In this document: piece by piece, positions 55,832 through 64,000 of the stretch | How the letters are laid out: every line of letters begins with the position of its first letter | Position numbering within the stretch: the first letter of the stretch is position 1 | Assembly (NCBI GenBank): GCA_014529385.2 | Contig: CM043957.1 | Span: 85,627,881-85,691,880, forward strand | Source of the DNA: Adiantum capillus-veneris | Lineage: Eukaryota; Streptophyta; Polypodiopsida; Polypodiales; Pteridaceae | DNA length: 64,000 nucleotides | Direction: 5' to 3' | Position numbers and translations under genes: made by a program | Notes under the pieces: model-generated | What the model saw: only the letters and a program-made list of their open reading frames with translations | Database searches by the model: none | What the model was told of the DNA's origin: nothing

Positions 55832-58800
55832 ATGGGCACTAAAGAGGACACAGTTTTTAATATTGAGAAATTGGATGGCGCTAATTTCTCATATTGGAAA
55901 GATCAGATTTGGGATGTCTTGGTGCAGAAGAAACAGATTCGACCTCTAAAGTTACAGGGAGTTAAGCCAGAGAACATGGAGAGGGATGATTGGGAGGAGT
56001 TGGATGAGATGTGCAGGTCTACCATTAGGCTTTCCCTTTCAAAGTCTGTTTATTACAATGTGAAAGATGCACAGGGTGGAGCTTATGAGCTATGGCAGCG
56101 GATTTGCGATATGTATGATAAGCATTCAGCTGCTTCTATGGTGTATTGGATTAAAAAGCTTATTGATTTGCGAATGGAGGAAGGTGCTTCCATGAATGCG
56201 CATTTGAATGAGTTCAATACAATTTTCAGCCAACTTGCTACGCAGGAAACTACGTTTGAGGAAAATGTAAAAGCTATGTTTTTACTTGTCACGTTGCCTG
56301 AGTCATGGGACACATTTAGGACAGCCATAAGTAACTCGGTTCCTGCGAATGAGTTGACAAGTACTAATGTGGAGTCTAGTCTTCTCACGGAAGAGATTAA
56401 TCGAAAGAATAATGCAGGTAGTAAGTCTTCTAGTGCAATGGTTGTCAGAGGCAAGACTATGGACAAGTATAAGTCCAACAGGGGTAAATCTAGAAGCAAG
56501 TCCCGTGCAGGCACAAGTAAAAAGGATGTGGAATGTTTTCATTGTGGTAGAAAAGGCCATTTCAAAAAGGATTGCTACAAGTGGAAAAGGGAAAATGGAG
56601 ATGGTAAGAAGAAAGACCATGATGCTAAGGACAAGCCTAAGTCCAATGTCAAGATTGAGGAGTTACATGCAACACAGGGAGAGTGTAGCTCTCAAGATGA
56701 CCATGTATGTGCTCCGACTAGTGCTACTAGTGAAGAGCTTGGTGATGTGTTGCTTCCATCCTATTTTGATGACGCTTTTCTTCTCACTCATGAGTGTAGT
56801 ATGCCTATGGATTGGGTCATTGACAGTGGTGCTTCTTTTCACGTTACGCCTCATAGGTCGTGGTTTCATGACTATGATGCTTCGAGCACAGGTACTGTCA
56901 GGATTTCCGATGGGAGTTCTATGCAGATTCATGGCATTGGGGATATTCATTTGGCTATGCCAAACTCTACTACGTTTGTCTTGCAGCGTGTGCGTCATGT
57001 GCCGGCTCATGCAAAAAGCTTGATTAGTGTGGGTCAGTTGGATTCACTTGGTTTCAATGTATCTTTTGGTGATGGAGGTTGGAAGCTCACTAAGGGTAGC
57101 CTTGTTTTGGTTAAAGGTGCTAAGAGGAATACCTTGTATTCCCTTTGTGTAGCTAGTGTGGCTGATCACAGTGTGGGGATCACTGAGCAACCTCCTGCTT
57201 CTTTATGGCATCAGCGTTTGGGGCATATGTCACTAAAAGGTTTGAAGTTGTTGGCACGTGCGGATTACATTCCCGTTTCAGATTTTGGTGGTTTCGAGTT
57301 TTGTGAGCATTGCCTTTATGGTCGACATGCTCGGTCTTCTCATAAGAAAAGTGTTCCACACACATCTTTGGAAAAGCTAGCTTTGGTGCATAGTGATGTA
57401 TGTGGGCCGATGCCCAATGCTTCTCTTGGAGGTGCTATGTACTTTGTTACGTTCATTGATGATGCTAGCAGGAAGGTATGGGCATACCCCATTCGTAAGA
57501 AGGATATGGTGTTTGATATATTTAAGCAATGGTTGGCTCTTGTTGAGAACCAATCAGGTTGTAAGTTGAAGTGCTTACGTACGGACAATGGGGGTGAATT
57601 TATGTCTCATGCTTTCACAACATTATGTGTTGAGAAGGGTATACGGCGCGAGCTTAGTGCTCCCTATACACCTCCTCAAAATGGTGTGGCAGAGCGCATG
57701 AATAGGACTATACAGGGAAAAGTCCGTAGTATGCTTTCTATGGCTGGTTTGTCAAATGGATTTTGGGCTGAAGCTGTTGCCACTTCTGTGCATTTGATAA
57801 ATCGTTCACCTAGTGTTCCTTTGGGCTTCAAAGTGCCTGAAGAGGTATGGACAGGTTTGACACCTTCGTATGGTCACCTTCGTGTTTTTGGCTGTGAAGC
57901 TTATGTACATGTACCTAAGGCAAAACGCAGCAAATTGGATCCAAAGAGCAAGAGATGTATCTTCTTGGGTTATGGTAGCTCTAGTGAGATGGGTTATCGA
58001 TTGTGGGATCCTATTGACAGGAAGATTGTGCGCAGCCATGATGTTGTTTTTCATGAGGACTCTATGTATAGAGCATCACCGCGAACGGTTGAGGTTCGGC
58101 GTGTGATATTTGAGGAGGATGGTCATCGGTATGATGGTCCCATGGCTGCTCGTGGGCAGCCCATTGACCCTCAAGTGGGAGATCAGCCCTTGTTGGGAGA
58201 TCATGTAGATGTGGGACAGCCAGATGCACCTCCTGCACAGTTTTTGAGGCGTTCAGAGAGGCGTGCAAGACAGCCTCAGCGTTTTGTGCCTTCTATGGAT
58301 TATGTATTGTTGGCTGATTGCGGGGAGCCATCATGTTATGATGAGGCCATGTCTAGTGTTGACAAGCTCAAGTGGGAGCAGGCTATGCAGTCAGAGATGG
58401 ATTCGTTGATCCAAAATGAAACTTGGGAGCTTACTCCTTTGCCAAAGGGTAAGAAGGCACTACCATGCAAGTGGGTTTACAAGATAAAATTGTGTTCAAT
58501 GGATGCAAAGCCTAGGTACAAAGCAAGGCTTGTGGCTAAAGGATTCAAGCAACAGAAGGGCATTGATTTTGACGAGATCTTCTCCCCAGTGGTGAAGATG
58601 TCTACTTTGCGTATGTTGTTTGCCTTGGTAGCCACAGAAGACATGGAGTTGAAGCAAATGGATGTAAAGACAGCTTTCTTACATCCGGACTTGCACGAGG
58701 ATTTGTACATGGAGCAACCAAGTGGGTTTGTTATTCATGGTTCAAAGAAGATGGTATGTCGGCTTCTTAAGACCTTGTATGGGCTGAAGCAATCATCTCG

Positions 58801-59191
58801 TGAATGGTATCGTAAGTTTGATGCATTCATGACTTCATTGGGCTATGTACGCAGTTATGAGGACCCATGCCTCTATACTCGCAAGGCTGCAGATGGTAGT
58901 CTTATTGTTTTGGTTTTGTATGTGGATGACATGCTGATCGCAGGGAAGTGTATTTCTGATGTGGATGCCTTGAAACATAGGCTACATGAGACCTTTTCCA
59001 TGAAGGATCTTGGGGATGCCAGTCATATTTTGGGTATGCGGATCACTCGTGATCGTTCTCGCAAGATGCTCTTTCTTAGTCAGAAAGAGTACATTGACAG
59101 GGTGCTTGAGCGCTTTCATATGGAAGGGGGGAAGGCCATTAGTACCCCGTTGCCTCCATATGTAAAACTCAGCCATGATGACTGCCCTTAG
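55832..59191 (+). pseudogene. E8-1 polyprotein gag-PR-INT-RT
   Basis: ATG at 55832 (MGTKEDTVFNIEKLDGANFS) chosen because the gag domain begins here; upstream codons are open but have no ATG. Gag is residues 1-230, knuckle CFHCGRKGHFKKDC near 235, protease WVIDSGASFHVT near 330, integrase zinc domain HQRLGHMSLKG to FCEHCLYG near 460-500, core RTDNGGEFMS and PPQNGVAERMNRT, RT KQMDVKTAFLHPDL and LYVDDMLIA near 1030. Stop TAG at 59189-59191 where E8-2 has CAG. All key catalytic residues appear present. Confidence 0.95.
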
Positions 59192-59878
59192 ACAGATTTG
59201 GAGACTACAGAGATGTCTCATATTCCCTATGCGTCAGCTGTTGGTTCCTTGATGTATGCCATGGTGGCTACGCGTCCAGATCTTGCTCATGCAGTTGGTG
59301 TGGTTAGCAGGTACATGTCTAACCCGGGCAAGCGTCATTGGGATGCAGTGAGAGGTATTCTCAAATACTTGAGAGGGACTTCAGAGTTGTCCCTATGTTA
59401 TGGTGAGAAGGATATGTCTGTTTGCAGATATACAGATTCAGACTATGCAGGGTCAGTGGACTCGAGGAAGTCTACTAGCGGCTATGTGTTCACAGTTGCA
59501 GGTGGACCGGTTTCGTGGGCATCACGTTTACAGCCATGCGTTGCTTTGAGCACTACAAAGGCTCAATATATGGCTGCCACTGAGGCTGCCAAGGAGGCCG
59601 TATGGCTCTCACGACTAGTGGGAGATCTTGGTATGGCTGGTGATGCTCCGATTCTACATTGTGATAGCCAGAGTGCCATAGCGTTGGCACGGAATCCTGT
59701 CTTCCATGCGAAGACAAAGCACATTGAGGTGAGGTATCACTTCATACGAGAGGTGCTAGAGGACAAGCGCATAGAGCTTGTCATGGTACACACTGACGAT
59801 AACCCTACTGATCTACTCACGAAGTCGTTACCCTCACAGCGGTTTGCACAATGTAGATCGCTGATGGGTATGGCTTGA
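59192..59878 (+). pseudogene. E8-1 RNase H part after the stop
   Basis: Same frame as the main ORF. RNase H motifs RYTDSDYAGSVDSRKSTSG and LHCDSQSAIALARN are intact; the middle block reads LSTTKAQYMAA where E8-2 has LSTTEAEYMAA, so a conserved acidic residue is replaced by Lys. Counting across the stop the polyprotein would be about 1348 aa. Confidence 0.93.
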
Positions 59879-59919
59879 CTTCTTTTGCTGTACTTTGGCC
59901 ACTTTAAAGGCACACTGCC

Positions 59920-59933
59920 TTTAAGTGGGAGAT
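59920..59933 (+). other. polypurine tract of E8-1
   Basis: TTTAAGTGGGAGAT immediately before the 3' LTR. Confidence 0.8.
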
Positions 59934-60108
59934 TGTTGGGTTAAAGGCTCGTGTGCCCGGCTGCCCGTTGTTCAGCCGCCCATGTACAGCCATTCATAAT
60001 AACTATACTCATAACTACACATTGTAGTGTGAGTACCGCCCCGCTATACACTGTGTCTATCTCCTTCTTCGTGTTGGCTCTCTGTGTGTGTGCTCTCCGA
60101 TCCCAACA
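59934..60108 (+). mobile_element. 3' LTR of E8-1
   Basis: 175 bp; lacks 12 bp (one TTACTCATTCAT unit) present in the 5' LTR. Confidence 0.96.
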
Positions 60109-60113
60109 GGAGA

Positions 60114-60356
60114 GAGTCTTCTTTTGGGGGTCTCTTCAAGAGGCCTCCTAAGCTCTCTCTCCTCTTGGAGAGGAAGGGAAATTCCATAGGCACGAAGTTG
60201 TTGAGTAACTTCGGCTTGCAAGGTAGGGTTGCCCATAGCTTGTTGCAACCTAGTCACAAGATAATTCACAAACATGGGAGCATCATCATTAACACCTTCA
60301 TGTGCAAAATCAAAGCTATCAATGTTCATTCTACTCTCTTGATTATTGTCAGCCAT
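60114..60356 (-). pseudogene. N-terminal gag of E6, cut by E8-1
   Basis: ATG at 60356 (MADNNQESRMNIDSFDFAHE). It reads VNYLVTRLQQAMGNPTLQAE and LRRPLEETPKRRLSP, then E8-1 begins; the frame resumes at 54464 with REEESKEKES. E3 carries the same protein without interruption (16595 onward). Confidence 0.92.
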
Positions 60357-60758
60357 GTTAACAAAATTTTATGTATGTACTTAGTGTATGCTTTGGCAAT
60401 TCAAAACCTTAGTTGCCACTCCTCTTAGCCTTTGAAAATTGGCTCTTAAGTATCTACACCCACGGCTCAAAGTGGTTAATTATAGAGAGTAGAGGAGTAG
60501 GTCTAACATAGCAGAGTTGCCAAGGGCTAGCTCCTTTCGGACTTCTTATGGCTCAATAATGGTAAAGTTGTAGGCAAGTCTAAAAAGACTCCATTATTAA
60601 GTCCAAAGCTCCCAAGGTGTGCACCATCCCCCACATAGTGAGCTTAACAAAACCAATATTAGATCCCAGTTCCACTTACCCTATTATAATTAACAACATC
60701 AACCATTTATAGGCTACTTAAGGACCTCTCTTCTTAAGCAAGAAAAGAGAAACCAAAT
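60357..60758 (-). other. 5' leader of E6
   Basis: Leader between primer site and gag. It includes, near 60450-60475, the uninterrupted site at which E4 entered the sister element E3. Confidence 0.8.
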
Positions 60759-60770
60759 GCTCTGATACCA
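60759..60770 (-). other. primer-binding site of E6 (initiator Met tRNA)
   Basis: The minus strand reads TGGTATCAGAGC one base from the LTR, as in E3. Confidence 0.93.
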
Positions 60771-60771
60771 A

Positions 60772-62403
60772 TGTAATGGAATTAGCCTATTCAACTTCAG
60801 AATAGCGGAAACTAATGAGAATACTTTCAAGAAATAACTTTGTGAGCATAGCGGGTAGACATAATTGAAGATAGCAACATAATCATAGCAATTAGTTAAC
60901 TTGGCATGAACAATACTTTTGCAAGAGAGAGGATTTAGAGAACATGACAACAGTTGAAGACCGGATTTATGTGGAGCCGGTCCCCCCTCCAATAGGCATT
61001 TGTATTATGATTTCTCCCATTAAGAGAGACTTGTTACAATACATTCTTTGTGTTCCTTGTGACCTAGGTGATGCAATGAAGATGGAAAGCTTCATGCATC
61101 ACAATCATAGCATAACATGAACTTGAAGAAAGCTTTAATTGTCCCAAGCCTCAGTCCCAAGACCTCAAACACCTTCGAAGGTGGAGAGAGCTAGCAGGGA
61201 ATGAGGGTAGGGAAGAGGAAGAAGAAACATTTCATAGGAGAAAGAACTAGTTCCTCACTTATCATACTCTTGTTTCTAGCATACATAATAGCATAGTAAT
61301 GAAGAAGAAGGATATGACAAGCTCAAGCATTGAAGCATGGCTCTTGGTTGGATTTGCACTCCATAGCCAAGAGTGTTGGTGTAGGCTCTCAACCTCTACT
61401 TGCTTGGAGAGGGAGCTCTTGCACTTTGCATAGCACACAATGAGAGTGATTGTGAGTGTGTGTGGGTGAGTATACCCCTCAAGCAAGCCCCTAGCTAGCT
61501 TGGGTCGACCCCCCCTTGTAGCTCATGCTTGAAGCTCATTGGACCCTCCCAGGCCTAGCCAATCATGAGCAGGAGGCATTACAAGCAGTAGGGGTAGCCT
61601 TGAGACAAGTGTCCCCCTTTCCTTTTTGAGAGAGAGGGCTAGATAAATGTTAAAACAATTAGATAATTCATGTAATTTATCATTGGACCCCTTTGAAGCT
61701 TAGCCAATAGGCTTCAAGCAACACATGAAGGTAACATGGGTAGGGGCCTGACACGTGTCCTTGCTGCCTCTTCAAGTTGGGGCTTCCCTTGTGTGTGTGT
61801 GAGTGGGTGTTCTCTCTCTAGCCCCTAGGAAAAGGGCTCGCCCCCCCTCTTGTAGGAATGCTTTTGACTTTAGGTGATCAAGCACCTTACTCACCAAGCA
61901 TGACAAAGCACTTGAACTAGGGGGTGTTCCCACAAGCATCTCAAGCAAGCTTCTCAAGGCACCTCAAGTACCTTAATCATGCAGCAAGTCAAGCACCTCA
62001 AGCATGGAGCCAGTCAAGCACCTCAAGCATCTTAATCAAGCACCTCAAGCATGACAAACACCTCAAGCACGACAAGCACCTCAAGCAGGACAAGCACCTC
62101 GAGCTTGGGCCGTGTTCCCACCTCAAGCTCAGCCCTAGCTTACCTAAGGTCAAAGGACTTTTACACACATTTATTGGAGGTCTTCAATGAAGCTAACCCT
62201 AAGGTCTTATGCTCCATTGGTTAGCCTTGCTCTTTGATAGACCATCTCCCTTTTGGGCCCCTTTACCATTGGTCCCGTGTTGAGATAGATCTATAAGCAC
62301 ATATCTATATCTTAACACTTGTTCCCGTTTATTCTCCCACATTAAGTGATCAATTTAATATGAGAAAATCATTTGGGTTGGTTAGATATTAGATTTTATG
62401 ACA
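60772..62403 (-). mobile_element. 5' LTR of E6
   Basis: 1632 bp, on the plus strand from TGTAATGGAATTAG to TTTTATGACA. The minisatellite at 61960-62105 has two more 18-bp units than the 3' LTR. Confidence 0.95.
61960..62105. repeat. 18-bp-unit minisatellite in E6 LTR
   Basis: Units on the theme GACAAGCACCTCAAGCAC. The 3' LTR copy (49150-49260) is shorter by 36 bp, exactly the length difference between the LTRs. Confidence 0.9.
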
Positions 62404-62446
62404 ACCGCTACCCTCTCTCAATAGAAAGTGCTCTCTGACAATACCC
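62404..62446 (-). other. putative host exon, upstream half (split by E6)
   Basis: Includes the target duplication ACCGC (62404-62408). The minus strand reads VREHFLLREG, preceded by CCTTAG as a possible acceptor, and is in frame with 42293-42235 when E6 is removed. Confidence 0.33.
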
Positions 62447-62486
62447 TAAGGCACTAAGTGAGTACAACAACCGTACTCACCTCCTC

Positions 62487-62947
62487 CTTAAGTAGTCGGC
62501 GTCGGGCAGCAAGTGCGCACAGGTACACACTTGTCATTGCTGCATTCCGGGTTCCACACGCCATGCGGCGCCATTCATTCCAAAAAAAAAAAGTCCGCAA
62601 AAAAAGACGTCTATACATGTAGGTTTGGTGAATGCACATGCTAAAAGTGGTATTGCAATGAAGATGGCAACGTTTTTATTGAAGATAGCCTTTTTCCCAT
62701 AAGAAGGGTATCACACCCAAGCTGACCACTGAAAGAGGAAAAGAAGGTTGTGCTGATCAGAGACTCATTTTTTGAAAAATCTTTCCACAAGTATTCTTCA
62801 TACTGTATTGATTGAGTCGGCTCTCTGTTCGGGGATTCTGAACCTAAGTTTAGTTAGTTTAGAGACCCCCACCTGTTGGCAATAGGTAGAATATTCAGTT
62901 AGAAACCACCCCTAGGTGAGGAGAAATCAGAGGTGTAGTAAAAAGTG

Positions 62948-62953
<6 letters not shown>
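62487..62953 (-). repeat. 5'-truncated copy of the unusual retroelement (3' tail)
   Basis: Matches 31258-31752 and ends at the same terminal sequence on the minus strand. It lacks the rest of the element, stopping at a TA-rich tract. 5' truncation with a constant 3' end is typical of target-primed retrotransposition. Confidence 0.75.

Positions 62954-63030
<77 letters not shown>
62950..63030. repeat. (TA)n(GA)n compound microsatellite
   Basis: About 26 TA units followed by about 14 GA units. Frames across it are artefacts. Confidence 0.97.
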
Positions 63031-63033
<3 letters not shown>

Positions 63034-63740
63034 CAAAGAGAGATCCCTTCAATGATACTATATTGTTGCACTCAAATGCACATTTCATGTTATTTTTTTG
63101 GTTCAAGTTATCTAAGCAAGGGCTTCGTGTGAATGCAAGATTGGGAATAGATGGTCCACAACAAGTAAGCATAGTGGTTTCCTATTTTCAGCTGAAAGGG
63201 TTGAGGTGTCACTCATGTTCCAAAGAAGGTGTTAGCTTAAGGTTTCAGGGGTGGGCTTCTTTGTAGCATGATTGTGTGGCATATGCAAGAAGGTCTTGCA
63301 AAATTGTTTACTATCATGCCAACAATAAGTGCCCTAGAGGCAAAGTTCTCGAAGGTCAAGTACCGTAGAGCTATCGAGCGGCGAGGATACGCTTGCACAA
63401 CTCTCACACACCCAATGGGCTCTATCCCATAGACTTGTTTAATAGAGAGGCCGTCAAGTTGCTTATATTTTGAGCCTCAAAACTATATAATTGTTTGGAG
63501 GGGGGTTCAAATTTCTTTGAAAGGTGTTCCAATTTCTCGTGTCTTGGGCCTTATGCTAATGAGGGGAGTAGAATAATGTGAGGAGATGCACATCTTGAAG
63601 TCTCTGAATCACAAAATAATAGGAAAGATTGATGCACGATGTGCACAAGGGGTGTAAGGTTGGCGAATTTATAACAAACGTCTCTCTCATATATACCCAC
63701 ATACACTCTCGTTCAAAACCTCTCTCCGGCTCTCGTTCAA
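63031..63740. other. unassigned sequence
   Basis: No recognisable gene. A plus-strand frame ending at 63266 begins in the microsatellite; its non-repeat part (about 70 codons) is unlike anything I know. Confidence 0.4.
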
Positions 63741-63743
63741 AAC

Positions 63744-63745
<2 letters not shown>

Positions 63746-63776
<31 letters not shown>
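63746..63776. repeat. (CT)n microsatellite
   Basis: About 15 CT units. Confidence 0.95.
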
Positions 63777-63779
<3 letters not shown>

Positions 63780-63812
63780 CACACATAAAAGACACTACTC
63801 TTAGCATGTGAT

Positions 63813-63902
63813 GATCAACACCACCACCCTCACAACAGCTTACAGCTATAATGGTTTGATCAACACCACCACCCTCAAGACAGCTTACAGCTATAATGGT
63901 TG
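63813..63902. repeat. 45-bp tandem duplication
   Basis: Two copies (63813-63857, 63858-63902) starting GATCAACACCACCACCCTCA, differing at about two positions. Confidence 0.95.
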
Positions 63903-64000
63903 ATGGCATAATCCTTTTTGCAGCTTGCCCACATTTTGGCTTCTAGTTAGCATTCCCATGGCCTCCTTGGCCCCTGACAATCGCGTCACCTGTGTCGACT

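Larger units (their letters stand above)
54465..60108 (+). mobile_element. E8-1: short-LTR Ty1/copia element in E6 gag
   Basis: 5644 bp. Target duplication GGAGA at 54460-54464 and 60109-60113, perfect. LTRs 187 and 175 bp, differing by two substitutions and one 12-bp indel. The polyprotein is open apart from one CAG-to-TAG change. This is the youngest-looking and most complete element here; only one codon stands between it and an intact frame. Confidence 0.97.
42294..62403 (-). mobile_element. E6: Ty3/gypsy chromovirus, minus strand, with two nested copia elements
   Basis: Complete element of about 8.8 kb once the two E8 insertions and their duplications are removed. Target duplication ACCGC lies at 42289-42293 and 62404-62408, perfect. 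LTRs are 1596 bp (3', split by E8-2) and 1632 bp (5'). They differ by about twenty substitutions by my eye count and by exactly 36 bp in a minisatellite, so the insertion is fairly recent. Coding has one CAA-to-TAA stop, one +1 frameshift and one TGG-to-TGA stop. Same family as E3. Confidence 0.96.

Noticed and set aside
1-64000. CRISPR array, rRNA genes, bacterial-type operons
   Set aside because: No regularly spaced repeats with unique spacers, no rRNA sequence and no prokaryotic gene layout; repeats present are microsatellites, minisatellites and LTRs.

Overview
The window looks like nuclear DNA of a land plant with a large, repeat-filled genome. It holds several LTR retrotransposons of plant type: Ty3/gypsy with a chromodomain, Ty3/gypsy of the Tat kind with two RNase H domains, Ty1/copia, and initiator-Met primer sites. 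They lie nested inside one another. Microsatellites are common and no intact host gene is visible. The lineage cannot be fixed. A reverse transcriptase of non-LTR type near 31-40 kb is unlike the usual seed-plant LINEs, so a fern, lycophyte or gymnosperm is as plausible as an angiosperm (inference).

Layout. 1-3637: 3' end of a decayed LTR element (E1), with a long coiled-coil extra ORF, a polypurine tract and an LTR. 3638-6342: remains of a second gypsy family (E2), one LTR on the minus strand and a facing LTR terminus on the plus strand. 8089-22740: a plus-strand gypsy chromovirus (E3), riddled with stops. Its leader is split by a complete minus-strand Tat-type gypsy (E4, 9971-16498), which carries two related small ORFs upstream of gag. 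22741-23700: an LTR terminus and a gypsy RT fragment. 23700-31257: mostly unassigned DNA with a hairpin, a foldback unit with tRNA-like boxes, CT repeats and a decayed SWIM-type zinc-finger gene. 31258-40480: a minus-strand retroelement with an unknown ORF1 and an unusual RT. It was cut in RT motif A by a copia element (E7, 32691-38266) that left the 5-bp duplication AGCAT. 40900-42293 and 62404-62446: short exon-like blocks on the minus strand.

42294-62403: a minus-strand gypsy (E6), same family as E3, flanked by the 5-bp duplication ACCGC. Two copies of one short-LTR copia family (E8) are nested in it in opposite orientations. One sits in the E6 3' LTR (43485-49149, minus strand) and the other in E6 gag (54465-60108, plus strand, duplication GGAGA). 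Both E8 polyproteins are almost intact. The last 1.5 kb holds a second copy of the 3' end of the 31-kb retroelement, a long (TA)n(GA)n tract and a 45-bp tandem duplication.

How it works together: these are genome parasites, not a cooperating pathway. Insertion order can be read from target duplications and from uninterrupted sister copies inside the window. Where sister copies can be compared, the stop codons that killed the elements are mostly C-to-T (or G-to-A) changes, as expected for DNA that was heavily cytosine-methylated. Boundaries, similarities and counts were read by eye; no alignment or database search was run.
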